Notes: generated by a model from the sequence alone, not told the origin. A DNA stretch of 64,000 nucleotides from an uncultured Corynebacterium sp. (GCF_947253065.1 NZ_CAMXWS010000003.1:1-64000); one strand, 5' to 3'. Positions 50,205 through 60,006 are shown, counted from the first letter of the stretch. Translations and numbers: made by a program.

Positions 50205-51271
50205 GTTCCGAACAGTAGGTGCATCGCCCCGTACTGGTGGGTGGTGTTCGGCACTGGTTTCCCACGTGGTGAAACCCATATTGGTGTTCCGTGCCGGATA
50301 CGTATTCGCCCCCGATGTTTTCGCCGTGGGTCATCATCATTGGTGAGGTTGTGATACCTGCACAACACCGACAGATTGTTCATATTCGTCTGCCCACCAA
50401 CCACCCACGGGGTGACATGATGAACCTGACAATGATCCGCAGCATGCCGACACCCTGGCACCGGACACGTCGTTAGCGTCGCACGAGCCAAATCACGCTG
50501 CTTAGCGTTGGCACAACGCTTCGTGTCATACAAATTCACCGGACCCGCCTGCGGGTGGAACAAACCAACCTCTAAATCCTTGCCGTAATGCTCCGTCAAA
50601 AACTCCGCACCCGTCATCGTCGTACCATCAGATAAACCCAAGATGGTCTCATCACCATCACCCGCCAGAATCTTGAAGTACTCCGGCACCGGAACCACCA
50701 CCAACGGACGCGGTGCGGCCGCAGCCACACCACCACCATCACGCAACAAATCCGCAAAAGCCTCGTACATTTGCGGGGCATCCGGCCGATCCGGATTAAG
50801 CCCCCGGCGCAAGGTGTGCTCTAATGCGGCGATCAGGTGTTCATCACCCGTGGCAGAAAAAGTCCGCTTGCCTTTACAGGACTTACCAAACCGCACCTTC
50901 GATTCCGGGGCAGGTTTATCAACCTCAGGGACGATGTCTTTAGCGCGGCGCTGCAATGTTTTAAAGTCCCCGCGCACAGACAGCAACGCCAGGCGGATCT
51001 TCCACTTCTCACCCTCCGCCGCCAAAGCGGAGACGTGTTGTTCGATGAACAGAATCTGATCCAACGACTTGCCCGTCGAACGGGCCACACGCACCGCATT
51101 GGCCTGCTGACGCCGAAACCGCGTCGTACCGAAATAGACCTTATGGGCACGCTCCCAGGCCTGGTAGGTGGCAGGTTTGACGCCAGCAGCACAAGCAGCC
51201 TGACGATCAAACCCCGCCAGGATATCCATCGGGCTCGCAAGAGAGCCCAAAAACGCGTCAAAAACTGTCAT
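50201..51271 (-). CDS. HNH endonuclease-domain protein
   Basis: A 356-residue protein. The N-terminal helical region (about 1-120) resembles DUF222-type domains that precede HNH nucleases in actinobacteria. The C-terminal HNH domain (about 285-335) has a zinc-type CPVPGCRHAADHCQVHHVTP and NNLSVLCRYHN, with the HH and N...H catalytic pattern intact. Such genes are often multicopy and spread by recombination; no flanking transposase is seen. The sequence is less G-rich on this strand and richer in CCACC-type codons than neighbours. Two facing DnaA-type boxes lie about 55-80 bp upstream. Target unknown. Confidence 0.82.
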   Translation of the reverse strand: MTVFDAFLGSLASPMDILAGFDRQAACAAGVKPATYQAWERAHKVYFGTTRFRRQQANAVRVARSTGKSLDQILFIEQHVSALAAEGEKWKIRLALLSVRGDFKTLQRRAKDIVPEVDKPAPESKVRFGKSCKGKRTFSATGDEHLIAALEHTLRRGLNPDRPDAPQMYEAFADLLRDGGGVAAAAPRPLVVVPVPEYFKILAGDGDETILGLSDGTTMTGAEFLTEHYGKDLEVGLFHPQAGPVNLYDTKRCANAKQRDLARATLTTCPVPGCRHAADHCQVHHVTPWVVGGQTNMNNLSVLCRYHNLTNDDDPRRKHRGRIRIRHGTPIWVSPRGKPVPNTTHQYGAMHLLFGT

Positions 51272-51323
51272 GCCCCAAACGCTAAACGCACAACGGGGAC
51301 AAAAACAGCGCACGCAACCCAGG

Positions 51324-51350
51324 CTGTGGATAACCAAAAGTTATCCACAG
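51324..51350. promoter_or_regulatory. Inverted pair of consensus DnaA boxes
   Basis: CTGTGGATAAC (51324-51334) and GTTATCCACAG (51340-51350) form a perfect 11-bp inverted repeat with a 5-nt CAAAA spacer. Each arm contains the 9-mer TTATCCACA, a strict DnaA box. It lies between the odhA terminator and the HNH gene start. It could be a DnaA-responsive regulatory site or a titration site, or simply a hairpin. Confidence 0.7.
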
Positions 51351-51360
51351 CAGCAAAACA

Positions 51361-51386
51361 CCCCGCCGCACGCCGGGAAGGCGGGG
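51361..51386 (-). terminator. Terminator of odhA
   Basis: CCCCGCC (51361-51367) pairs with GGCGGGG (51380-51386). On the minus strand the hairpin is followed by TGTTTTGC, starting 18 nt after the odhA stop codon. Confidence 0.75.
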
Positions 51387-51404
51387 CGGGGTGGAAGGGG
51401 AGGG

Positions 51405-54400
51405 TTAGGCGAATGCTTCGTCGATAAGCGCCTTCTCTTCTTGCTGGTGGATCTTGCTCACGCCGGTCGCTGTGGTGGACTGTGCGCGGCGGGAGATGCG
51501 ACGCATCGGCGGGAGGTCATCCACGAGGTTAGCCAGGTGCTCGTTGTAGAACGGCCACGGACCCTGGTTGGCGGGCTCGTCCTGAACGAAGCGGACTTCC
51601 TTGGCATTCGGGTAGTTGGCGAATGCCTTGTTGAGTCGGTTGAACGGGATCGGGTGGAGCATCTCGATACGGATGATGGCCACGTCGTCGCGTCCGTCCT
51701 TCTGGCGGCGCTTCTCCAGGTCGTAGTAGATCTTGCCGGAGCACAGCATGATCGTGGTGACCTTGTCGGCGTCGCCGATGACGTTGTTCTTCGCATCGAC
51801 GATATTCGGGTCGTCGATGACGGAACGGAAGGACTTGGTCTCGATGAACTCTTCCGGCTGGGAGACTGCGGCCTTGTTGCGCAGCATCGACTTCGGGGTG
51901 AAGACGACGAGTGGGCGGCGCATATCGCCAAGCGCTTGACGACGCAGCAAGTGGAAGTGGTTAGCCGGCGTCGTCGGCTGCGCGATGGTCATGGAACCCT
52001 CGGCAACGAGCTGCAGGAAGCGCTCGATGCGTGCCGACGAGTGGTCCGGTCCCTGACCCTCGTAACCATGCGGCAGAAGCATGATCAGGCTGGACAGCTG
52101 ACCCCACTTGGTCTCACCGGAGGAGACGTATTCGTCGATGATGGTCTGGGCACCGTTGGCGAAGTCGCCGAATTGTGCTTCCCATGCGACGAGTGCGTTC
52201 GGGTTACCCACGGTGTAGCCGTACTCGAAGCCGAGTCCACCGAACTCGGTGAGTGCCGAGTTGTAGATGGTGAAGCGGCCGCCGTTGCCGGCCTCGATGG
52301 CGTTGGCGTCGAGCGGGTTGTACTGCTCACCGGTGTTCGGGTCGAACAGGACGCCGTGGCGCTGGGTGAAGGTACCGCGCTTGGAGTCCTCGCCGGCGAG
52401 GCGGACGAGCTTGCCTTCCGCAGCGAGGGAGCCGAAGGCGAGGAGTTCGCCCCATGCCCAGTCGACGTTGCCGTTGTCGAAGGATCCACCACGGGACTTC
52501 AGGACGGACTTGAGGCGCTTGTTCGGGGTGAAGTCGCCTGGCAGCTCAGCGTATGTGTTAGCAAGCTGCTTGAACATGTCCGCGTTGATAGAGGTGTCCA
52601 GGCCGCGGGTGAGCGACTGGGATTCGGTGATGCCGTGCTGGGAAGCGGGGGAGCCGCCGCCTTCCTTGACGTCGGTGAACACGGAGTCCAGCTGGTCGTG
52701 GAAGTCCTGTGCCGCGATCTCGGCTTCTTCCTTGGTGATGTCGCCACGGCCAATGAGGTCATTGGTGTAGCGGGTACGCACGGACGGGTGCGAGTTGATG
52801 CGCTCGTACATCTGCGGCTGGGTCACCGACGGGTCGTCGGCCTCGTTGTGGCCGCGGAGGCGGTAGCAGATGAGGTCGATGAAGACGTCCTTGCCGAATT
52901 CGCGGCGGTACTCGGTGGCCAGCTGGCCAACCCATGCTGCGGCTTCGGGGTCGTCGCCGTTGACGTGGAAGACCGGGCAGTCGAAGCCCTTGGCCAGGTC
53001 GGTGGCGTAGTAGGTGGAACGGCCCTGGTCCGGGGTGGTGGTGAAGCCGACCTGGTTGTTCACCACGATGTGGACGGTGCCGCCGACGTCGTAGCCGGCC
53101 AGCTTGGACATGTTCAGGGTCTCCTGAACGACGCCGAGGCCGGCGAAGGACGCGTCGCCGTGCAGCATCATCGGGACGACGGAGCGCTCGTTGACGTTCT
53201 TGTCGCGGTTCAGGATGTCCTGCTTGGCGCGGGCGATGCCGACCATGACTGGGTCGACTGCTTCCAGGTGGGACGGGTTGGCAGCGAGGGTGACCTTGAT
53301 GTCGCCGTCGCCGAACATCTGGATGTGCTCGCCTTCGAAGCCAAGGTGGTACTTGACGTCACCGGAGCCGCCCTGCTGGGCGGGCTGCAGGTTGCCTTCG
53401 AATTCGCCGAAGATGGTCTTGACTGGCTTGCCGACGATGTTGAACAGCACGTTCAGGCGTCCACGGTGCGGCATACCGATGACGACCTCGTCGAGGCCCT
53501 GGCCGGCAGCAGTGTCGATGACGGCATCCATGAGCGGAATCAGGGTCTCGGCGCCCTCGAGGGAGAATCGCTTCTGGCCGAGGTACTTGGTCTGCAGGAA
53601 GTTCTCGAATGCTTCTGCGGCATTGAGTTTCTGCAGGATGTACTTCTGCTCGGCGCTGGTCGGCTTGGGCATGCCCACCTCGATGCGGTCGCGCAGCCAT
53701 TCGCGCTCGTCGCGGTCGAGGACGTGGGTGTATTCAGCTCCGACGTGGAGGGTGTATGCGGCGCGGAGGCGGGTGAGCACCTCACGCAGCGTCATGGTTT
53801 CCTTGCCACCGAAGCCGCCGACGTTGAAGGTGCGGTCGAGGTCCCACAGGGTCAGGCCGTGGGTTTCTAGCAGGAGGTCGCGGGAGTCCGGCTTTGGCAG
53901 GCCGGGCTGGCGCCACTGCAGCGGGTTGGTATCAGCCATGAGGTGTCCGCGGGAGCGGTATGCCTCGATCAGGTTCATCACGCGGGTGTTCTTGTCCACA
54001 CCGTGGTTCGGGATGTCCTGTGCCCAACGCATTGGTGCGTAGGGGATCTGCATGGCGTCGTAGATTTCGTCCCAGAACTTGTCGTCGTTAAGCAGCTGGG
54101 AGATGTCGCGCAGGAACTCGCCGGACTCTGCGCCCTGGATGACGCGGTGGTCGTAGGTGGAGGTCAGTGTGGTCAGCTTGCCCACACCGAGTTCTGCGAG
54201 ACGGTCTTCGGATGCTCCGGCGAATTCTGCCGGGTAGTCCATGGCGCCGACACCGACGATGGTGCCCTGGCCCTTGGTCAGACGCGGAATGGAGTGGCGG
54301 GTGCCAATGCCACCCGGGTTGGTCAGCTGGATGGTGACGCCCTGGAAGTCGTCGATCTTCAGCTTGTTCTGGCGGGCGCGGGCAACGATGTCCTCGTATG

Positions 54401-55160
54401 CCTTGACGAATTCGTCGAAGGTGAGGGTTTCGCATTCCTTGATGGCTGCGACGACGAGGGCGCGGGTGCCGTCCTTCTGCGGAAGGTCGATGGCCAGGCC
54501 GAGGTTGATGTGCTCAGGCGTGACGACGAAAGGCTTGCCGTCCTCCACCTTGTAGTTCACGTTCATGCCCGGGTGAAGCAGGGCAGACTTGACGATTGCC
54601 CAGCCGATGATGTGGGTGAACGAGATCTTGCCACCGCGAGTGCGCTTCAGGTGATCATTGATCTGCGCGCGGTTTTCGAACATGAGCTTGACCGGCATAT
54701 CGCGCACGGTCGTTGCCGTCGGGACGGTCAGGGACTCGTCCATGTTCTTGGCAATGGCCTTGAAGGTGCCCTTCAGCTGCTTCTCGCCAGCTTCTGGCAG
54801 TGGCTGCAGGCGTTCCATCGGGGACTGCTTGGCCTTCTTCTTACCGGCCTGCTTTGCGGACGGGTGCGGCACGTCCTTGACGGCTGCGTCCACGCGGGTG
54901 GCGCGTCCGTCCTGGCTGGGCGCACCGGTGCTTTCAGCGACCTTGGTTGCTGTGCGGGACTGGTGCTGTTGGGTGTCGCGCACCGAAGCCTGCTTTGTGG
55001 CGGGGGAGACGAGCGGGGTGGTTTGGCTTGCGCCACTGTGCCCCTGTTTGTCGAACATCTCGCGCCACTCTTCGTCGACGGAGGAGGGGTCCTCCTTGTA
55101 CTGCTGGAACATCTCATCAACCAGCCAGTCGTTTTGGCCGAATGTGCTCTCGCTGCTCAC
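51405..55160 (-). CDS. odhA: Multifunctional 2-oxoglutarate dehydrogenase, E1 with fused E2 domain
   Basis: A 1251-residue protein of the Corynebacteriales OdhA/Kgd type. The N-terminal segment has the E1 motif NDWLVDEMFQQYKEDPSSVD, with a Thr/Ala-rich linker to about 110. A dihydrolipoamide succinyltransferase-type domain (about 110-370) follows with catalytic HRVIQGAESGEFL. The ThDP-dependent E1 domain has GMPHRGRLNVLFN and GDASFAG...E. The lipoyl domain is missing, as is normal for this family, which works with AceF. It oxidatively decarboxylates 2-oxoglutarate in the TCA cycle. In C. glutamicum it is controlled by OdhI binding, which is known for the family. One CGTCGATAAGC copy (51419) codes for ALIDE at the C-terminus. 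Confidence 0.96.
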   Translation of the reverse strand: MSSESTFGQNDWLVDEMFQQYKEDPSSVDEEWREMFDKQGHSGASQTTPLVSPATKQASVRDTQQHQSRTATKVAESTGAPSQDGRATRVDAAVKDVPHPSAKQAGKKKAKQSPMERLQPLPEAGEKQLKGTFKAIAKNMDESLTVPTATTVRDMPVKLMFENRAQINDHLKRTRGGKISFTHIIGWAIVKSALLHPGMNVNYKVEDGKPFVVTPEHINLGLAIDLPQKDGTRALVVAAIKECETLTFDEFVKAYEDIVARARQNKLKIDDFQGVTIQLTNPGGIGTRHSIPRLTKGQGTIVGVGAMDYPAEFAGASEDRLAELGVGKLTTLTSTYDHRVIQGAESGEFLRDISQLLNDDKFWDEIYDAMQIPYAPMRWAQDIPNHGVDKNTRVMNLIEAYRSRGHLMADTNPLQWRQPGLPKPDSRDLLLETHGLTLWDLDRTFNVGGFGGKETMTLREVLTRLRAAYTLHVGAEYTHVLDRDEREWLRDRIEVGMPKPTSAEQKYILQKLNAAEAFENFLQTKYLGQKRFSLEGAETLIPLMDAVIDTAAGQGLDEVVIGMPHRGRLNVLFNIVGKPVKTIFGEFEGNLQPAQQGGSGDVKYHLGFEGEHIQMFGDGDIKVTLAANPSHLEAVDPVMVGIARAKQDILNRDKNVNERSVVPMMLHGDASFAGLGVVQETLNMSKLAGYDVGGTVHIVVNNQVGFTTTPDQGRSTYYATDLAKGFDCPVFHVNGDDPEAAAWVGQLATEYRREFGKDVFIDLICYRLRGHNEADDPSVTQPQMYERINSHPSVRTRYTNDLIGRGDITKEEAEIAAQDFHDQLDSVFTDVKEGGGSPASQHGITESQSLTRGLDTSINADMFKQLANTYAELPGDFTPNKRLKSVLKSRGGSFDNGNVDWAWGELLAFGSLAAEGKLVRLAGEDSKRGTFTQRHGVLFDPNTGEQYNPLDANAIEAGNGGRFTIYNSALTEFGGLGFEYGYTVGNPNALVAWEAQFGDFANGAQTIIDEYVSSGETKWGQLSSLIMLLPHGYEGQGPDHSSARIERFLQLVAEGSMTIAQPTTPANHFHLLRRQALGDMRRPLVVFTPKSMLRNKAAVSQPEEFIETKSFRSVIDDPNIVDAKNNVIGDADKVTTIMLCSGKIYYDLEKRRQKDGRDDVAIIRIEMLHPIPFNRLNKAFANYPNAKEVRFVQDEPANQGPWPFYNEHLANLVDDLPPMRRISRRAQSTTATGVSKIHQQEEKALIDEAFA

Positions 55161-55225
55161 GGCAGGTACTCGCCTCGTTTCTTCGTTCTACGTCTGCTTT
55201 TGATTGCTTTATTGATCAGTATCAA

Positions 55226-58200
55226 TCAATGGCTAACAGCCCACAATACTGCATAATTCCCGCCCTGCTTGAGCAGGTCGGTGTGGGGTCCGTCCTCAAT
55301 GATACGTCCTTGGTCGATGACGAGTACTCGATCGGCCCGTGCGGCGGTGGCGAGTCGGTGCGCGACGATGATGGATGTGCGTCCTTTGGTGGTCTGTGCA
55401 GAGGCGTCGAGGACGGCGCGTTCGGTCGCGGGATCTAGGGTGGCGGTGGCTTCGTCGAGAAGCACGACGTCGGGGTGGAGCATTTCGGCGCGGGCGAGCG
55501 CGATGATTTGGCGTTGGCCGGAGCTTAAGCCGCGGCCGCGTTCGCCGATGCGGTGGTTGAACCCGCCGGGGATGGCGGCGATGATTCCGAGCGCGCCGAT
55601 GCGACGGACGGCGTCTTCGATGTCGGTTTCGGTGGCGTCGGGTGCGCCGTAGGCGATGTTTTCTGCGACGGTGCCGGGGAAGAGGTAGGACTCTTGCGGC
55701 ACTTGCGCGAGTGCGCGGCGCCAGGCAGGCAACGGGAATTCGCGCACGTTTGTGTCGCTTGCGGTCACTTCGCCGCTTAACGGATCGTAGAAACGAGCAA
55801 GCAGCTTGACGACGGTCGACTTGCCCGCCCCCGTCGACCCCACCAGTGCGACGGTCTCGCCGGGCTGGAAGGTGACGGTGAGGTCGGACAGCGTGACGGG
55901 AGAAGTGCTGGTGGGATCGGCTGTAGCCTCGTCAATTTGAGGGTGTGCGCCATAGGAGAAGGTGACGTTATTGAAGGCAAGTTCGCCGCGGGCTGCGTCT
56001 GCGGCGTCGGGCGTGGTGCCGGTGTCGGGGACGGTGGTTTCTTCGCTAAGAAGCTCGCGGATGCGGTCGAAGCTTACGGTGGCTTGCTGCCAGGAGTCGA
56101 AGATTTGGCCGAGCTGTTGGATGGGGCCGTAGAGCTGGCTCAAGTACATGGTGAAGGCGACGAGAACACCGACAGATAGGGTTCCGTCGGCAATGCGGGT
56201 GGCGCCGATGCCGATGATGATGGCGCTCATGATCTGGGAGATCATTTGCATGCCGTTGAAGTAGGTGGCGACGAGGAGTTGGGAGCGCATGCGGAGGCGT
56301 CGATAAGCGTTGCTTTCGGCGGCGAAGTGGACTTCGGCAGAGGGCTCCATGCGGTGCATTTGGCTGATGCGGATGCCGCCGATGAGTTCGGCGAATTCAC
56401 CGTTGACCGCGGAGATTTGGGCGCGGGATTCAGCGTGGAAACGTTTGGAATAGTGGCGGAAAACGATGGTGATGGCCGCGATGACCGGCACGGCGTAGAG
56501 CGCGATGAGCGCGAGTGAGCCGTCGGTGGCAACCAGCATCGCGGCAACGCCGATGAGTGTGCCGACAGACACGATGGCTTGGGCGAGCCCCGTCTGTAGG
56601 AAGCTGGACAGGGTGTCGATGTTGGTGGTCATCCGTGTCATGATCCGACCCGACAGGTGCGATTCGAAATAGCTCATACCCAGGTGCTGGAGGTGGGCAT
56701 AGCTGCGCACGCGCAGGCCGTAGAGGAGGCGCTCGCCGGAGCGCGCGGAGAGCACAGTCATTGCTGCGCTGGCGAGCCACGCGATGAGCACGACGGCGAG
56801 TGCGGCGGCGGCGACGAGCCACAGGGTGCGGGCATCGCCAGCTTGAATGCCCTTATCCACGGCCGTGCGCACCAAGGTGGGGAAACTTAAGTCCGCGAGC
56901 ACGCCAACGATAAGCAGTCCAGTGACAGCCGCGATGAGCCATTTCACGGACCCGAACATTGCGCGCAGACCAGCGGGGATCGTGCCGGTCGGTTCTTCAT
57001 CGGCGGGTGGGAGGTGGGCAAGGCGTTCCCGGAGTTCAGGGGTGGCGGTGACCACGTGGGCTCCACGTCCGCCACCGCCGCCTCCGCCAGAGGGGCTCAG
57101 AACATGCTCGTGGGGTGCGTCATCTGCAATCTCGGGCCAAAGATCGACGTGACTTGGCTCAGTCACAGCAGCTGACGAAGTGGCGTCATCGGGGACCATG
57201 AGCGCGGTGTAGGAGGGGTGGGTGAGGGTGTGGGCAAGGGGTGCGTCGATAAGCGTTGTGCCCTGATCGACGATGATGACGCGTTCGGCGTGCTCGACGG
57301 TGGATTGGCGGTGTGCGACCGCGATGATGGTCACTCCGGGGAGGTTGTCGCGCAGGTTGGCCAGGATGTCGGCTTCGGTGGCGGCGTCGATGGCGGAGGT
57401 CGCGTCGTCGAGGATGAGCACGCGCGGGCGGGCGAGAAGCGCGCGGGCAAGGGCGATGCGTTGGCGTTGGCCACCGGAGAGCGTGAGGCCGCGTTCGCCG
57501 ACGACGGTGTCGTAGCCATCGGGCAATTGGGTGATGAATTCATTGGCGCATGCCATGCGTGCGGCGTGTGTGACCTCGGCGTCGGTGACATCGGCGCCCA
57601 TGGCGATGTTGTCGCGGATGGACAGTGAGAAGAGGAATGCTTCGTCGAAAACGCACGTGACGGCGCTGCGGAGTTCGCGGTGCGTGAGTTCGTCGTACGG
57701 GATCTCCCCGTCGGGCGTGATAACCGCGAGGTGTCCACGCTCGGGCGAGTAGAACCCGCCGGCGAGTTGCACGGCCATTGATTTGCCGCTGCCGGCGGGC
57801 CCCACGACGGCGACTTGTTCGCCCGGCGCGACGGTGAGGTTGAAGCCATCGAGGACGCGGCGACCGTCGGTGCTGAATGTGACGTCGTTGAACGCGATGC
57901 CCACCGGTCCGTCGGGGATCGTGCGCGTCTGCGCGGGATCGGGATGTTCGGGCGCGAGCTGCAGGACTTCGTCGAGGCGATCGACGCCGCTCATGCCCAT
58001 TTGAAGCGTCACGTACGTATTCGCCAGCATGGAGATCAGCGAGGTCAGCGACGTGAGGTACGCGGTGAATGCGACGAAGCCGCCGACCGTCATGCCGCCG
58101 CCGAGTGCGATGAGGCCGCCCGCGACGATGGTGACAACAAGCGCGAGGTTGGGTAGTTGGCTTAGTGCGGGCTGGAATCGTGCGGTGAGCTTGGCCGCGC

Positions 58201-58819
58201 GCATTTTCACGGCGTACAGGTGGCGCGCGAGCCCATCGAGCTTTTCTACTTCGTGGTCTTCGCGGCCGAAGGCTTTGACCACGCGCACACCGGATACGGT
58301 TTGCTCGACGTGGCTGGTCAGATCAGCAGCGGATTGCTGATTCGCCCACGTGGCGGCATATAAGGATCTGCGCGAACGTCCGGCCACCCACACGATGACG
58401 GGCAAGAATGCCAGCGCCATTACGGTCAGCGGGAGGTCTACCCACGCCATGACAGCGACGGTGAGAATCAGCTGTACCAGCCGTGAAAACGCCATCGGGC
58501 TCATCGCGAGAACAGAGAAGAGCTGGCCTAAGTCCGTGATCGAGCGCGAGACGATCTGCCCGGTGACGATTTGGTCTTGGCCTGGCCCGTCGAGGCGGTG
58601 CAGCGTTTTGAGCAGTTCGACGCGCACGTAGTGCTGCGAGCGGGTGGCCAAGTTGCCAGCGGCCCAGCGGCGCAGGACCTGGAATGCGAATTGCGCGACA
58701 GCGATACCGGCCATGGCCCACGCGATCCGGGTGGCGGAACCCTCGCGTGCGCCGGTGGCGACGTCGATGGCCGTGCCTGTCAATCCAGGCACAGTGGTTT
58801 GCAGCACTGCCGCAAGCAC
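55226..58819 (-). CDS. Fused double ABC exporter (two TMD-NBD halves); 5' end probably frameshifted
   Basis: A 1197-residue open frame with two complete exporter halves. Half 1 has six helices (about 1-290), Walker A VGPAGSGKSMA and signature LSGGQRQRIAL. Half 2 has helices from about 630-890, Walker A VGSTGAGKSTV and signature LSSGQRQIIAL. It is a multidrug/lipid exporter gene placed just upstream of odhA, as in C. glutamicum. The frame opens at GTG 58819, which is inside TM1. The preceding in-frame codons (GAIVDKLRGHLITRSLKANP) look like the true N-terminus but have no start codon. An ATG at 58923 reaches that frame only if one more G is in the CCCC tract at 58906-58909. The protein is therefore probably either truncated by a frameshift or affected by a base-call error. 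Confidence 0.85.
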   Translation of the reverse strand: MLAAVLQTTVPGLTGTAIDVATGAREGSATRIAWAMAGIAVAQFAFQVLRRWAAGNLATRSQHYVRVELLKTLHRLDGPGQDQIVTGQIVSRSITDLGQLFSVLAMSPMAFSRLVQLILTVAVMAWVDLPLTVMALAFLPVIVWVAGRSRRSLYAATWANQQSAADLTSHVEQTVSGVRVVKAFGREDHEVEKLDGLARHLYAVKMRAAKLTARFQPALSQLPNLALVVTIVAGGLIALGGGMTVGGFVAFTAYLTSLTSLISMLANTYVTLQMGMSGVDRLDEVLQLAPEHPDPAQTRTIPDGPVGIAFNDVTFSTDGRRVLDGFNLTVAPGEQVAVVGPAGSGKSMAVQLAGGFYSPERGHLAVITPDGEIPYDELTHRELRSAVTCVFDEAFLFSLSIRDNIAMGADVTDAEVTHAARMACANEFITQLPDGYDTVVGERGLTLSGGQRQRIALARALLARPRVLILDDATSAIDAATEADILANLRDNLPGVTIIAVAHRQSTVEHAERVIIVDQGTTLIDAPLAHTLTHPSYTALMVPDDATSSAAVTEPSHVDLWPEIADDAPHEHVLSPSGGGGGGGRGAHVVTATPELRERLAHLPPADEEPTGTIPAGLRAMFGSVKWLIAAVTGLLIVGVLADLSFPTLVRTAVDKGIQAGDARTLWLVAAAALAVVLIAWLASAAMTVLSARSGERLLYGLRVRSYAHLQHLGMSYFESHLSGRIMTRMTTNIDTLSSFLQTGLAQAIVSVGTLIGVAAMLVATDGSLALIALYAVPVIAAITIVFRHYSKRFHAESRAQISAVNGEFAELIGGIRISQMHRMEPSAEVHFAAESNAYRRLRMRSQLLVATYFNGMQMISQIMSAIIIGIGATRIADGTLSVGVLVAFTMYLSQLYGPIQQLGQIFDSWQQATVSFDRIRELLSEETTVPDTGTTPDAADAARGELAFNNVTFSYGAHPQIDEATADPTSTSPVTLSDLTVTFQPGETVALVGSTGAGKSTVVKLLARFYDPLSGEVTASDTNVREFPLPAWRRALAQVPQESYLFPGTVAENIAYGAPDATETDIEDAVRRIGALGIIAAIPGGFNHRIGERGRGLSSGQRQIIALARAEMLHPDVVLLDEATATLDPATERAVLDASAQTTKGRTSIIVAHRLATAARADRVLVIDQGRIIEDGPHTDLLKQGGNYAVLWAVSH

Positions 58820-58942
58820 AGCGGTGACCAGCGTGAGTGCCGCAAACCCAGGGTTTGCTTTCAGCGACCGGGTAATTAAATGCCCACGCAGCTTATCGAC
58901 GATCGCCCCTTCACTTCCTTCATTTTGCCCGTAAGAGTCCTG

Positions 58943-59875
58943 CTATTTTTCGGCTTTCGCGTCGATGGCTGCCGCGGCTGCTGCTTCGGCTGCGTCGGCA
59001 TCATCATCGCCGGCGTTGTCATTGTCATTGTCACGGTCGCGGAAACGGCTGAACACGTCCAGGACAGCCTTGACACGGGACTTCTTGTTCTTTTCAGCCT
59101 TGTCGATTTCTTCTTCAGCTTCGGACTTAGCGGGCAGCTCATTAGCGAATTCAACGGGCGGCTGGCCAAGGTTGGGGTCAACTCCTTCGATGACCTTCTT
59201 TGCTAGTGCGCGGTTAGCCATCGTGCCGGCGACTGCACCGATACCAAGCGGCATGAGCTTGCCGATCCACATGCGACGAAGACGGCTCTTCAGCGACTTC
59301 ATCAATGAGCGAGTGAGAAGACTGTTCGCCTGGTTCAGCGTGGGGCCGGAGAATTTCGACAGCATCTTTACCGACGGAACGGACTGGGCATTGGGGCCCA
59401 CGAGGGTGTCCACGATCGCAGCGCCCTGTGCGCCAGAGAGCACCATCAAAACGATTGCACGACGACGCTCCGCATCAGAAATATCTACACCACGCAGGTA
59501 GGCCGAGCCGACGGTGTACACCGCTGCCAGGTCGACGAAGACGAGCGATTCGCCCGCGATTGCAGCAGCACCCGTGACAAAACCGATACCCGGAATCGCG
59601 GCAGCGCCGCCCGCGCCAGCACCGGTGCCGGATGCTGCATAGAGGAAGTGCTTATCCATGATCGCCTGAATCTCAGCTGGCGAGGCCTCCGGATTCGAGC
59701 GACGCAAATGGTCGACATACGCGCGGATCACGCCGGACTGTAGACGAACGGCGCGGTCGAGGCCGGTGATGAAGGACCGTCCCAAAAGGGATGCGTTTTG
59801 CTCAATGAGCTGTGCATCTGCCGTTTCGGTAGTCATTGCGGGCTGGTTCTTCTTATCTTTTTTGAACAGGGCCAT
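58943..59875 (-). CDS. Predicted membrane-associated protein (Rv1249c-like position)
   Basis: A 310-residue protein. The N-terminal region has amphipathic helices (RAVRLQSGVIRAYVDHLRRS, split). A Gly/Ala-rich hydrophobic stretch lies at about 88-130 (TGAGAGGAAAIPGIGFVTGA, then ESLVFVDLAAVYTV), followed by a second hydrophobic patch near 205-225. A highly acidic/Ala-rich tail ends in AKAEK. It resembles EcsC-type proteins in the hydrophobic block, but I cannot assign the family firmly. AAAGGAGG lies 7-14 nt before the ATG at 59875. It ends 20 nt before the ABC exporter start and is probably its operon partner. A membrane protein gene sits beside kgd in mycobacteria as well. Confidence 0.75.
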   Translation of the reverse strand: MALFKKDKKNQPAMTTETADAQLIEQNASLLGRSFITGLDRAVRLQSGVIRAYVDHLRRSNPEASPAEIQAIMDKHFLYAASGTGAGAGGAAAIPGIGFVTGAAAIAGESLVFVDLAAVYTVGSAYLRGVDISDAERRRAIVLMVLSGAQGAAIVDTLVGPNAQSVPSVKMLSKFSGPTLNQANSLLTRSLMKSLKSRLRRMWIGKLMPLGIGAVAGTMANRALAKKVIEGVDPNLGQPPVEFANELPAKSEAEEEIDKAEKNKKSRVKAVLDVFSRFRDRDNDNDNAGDDDADAAEAAAAAAIDAKAEK

Positions 59876-60006
59876 GGTGGGTCCTCCTTTAAAAGCCAAT
59901 GCGTACCAACTTATAGGAAGAGCTCCATTGCCCGTCGTACGCGTGAACGAGCTCGGGTGCGGAACACGCAGGTTCTTTTACGGTGGCGTGGCTAAAGTGG
60001 CAGGGC

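Noticed and set aside
51270..53870. 866-codon open frame antisense to odhA
   Set aside because: It is the complement of a long GC-rich coding frame, has a Val/Gly/Asp-rich composition without domain features, and odhA is unmistakable on the other strand.
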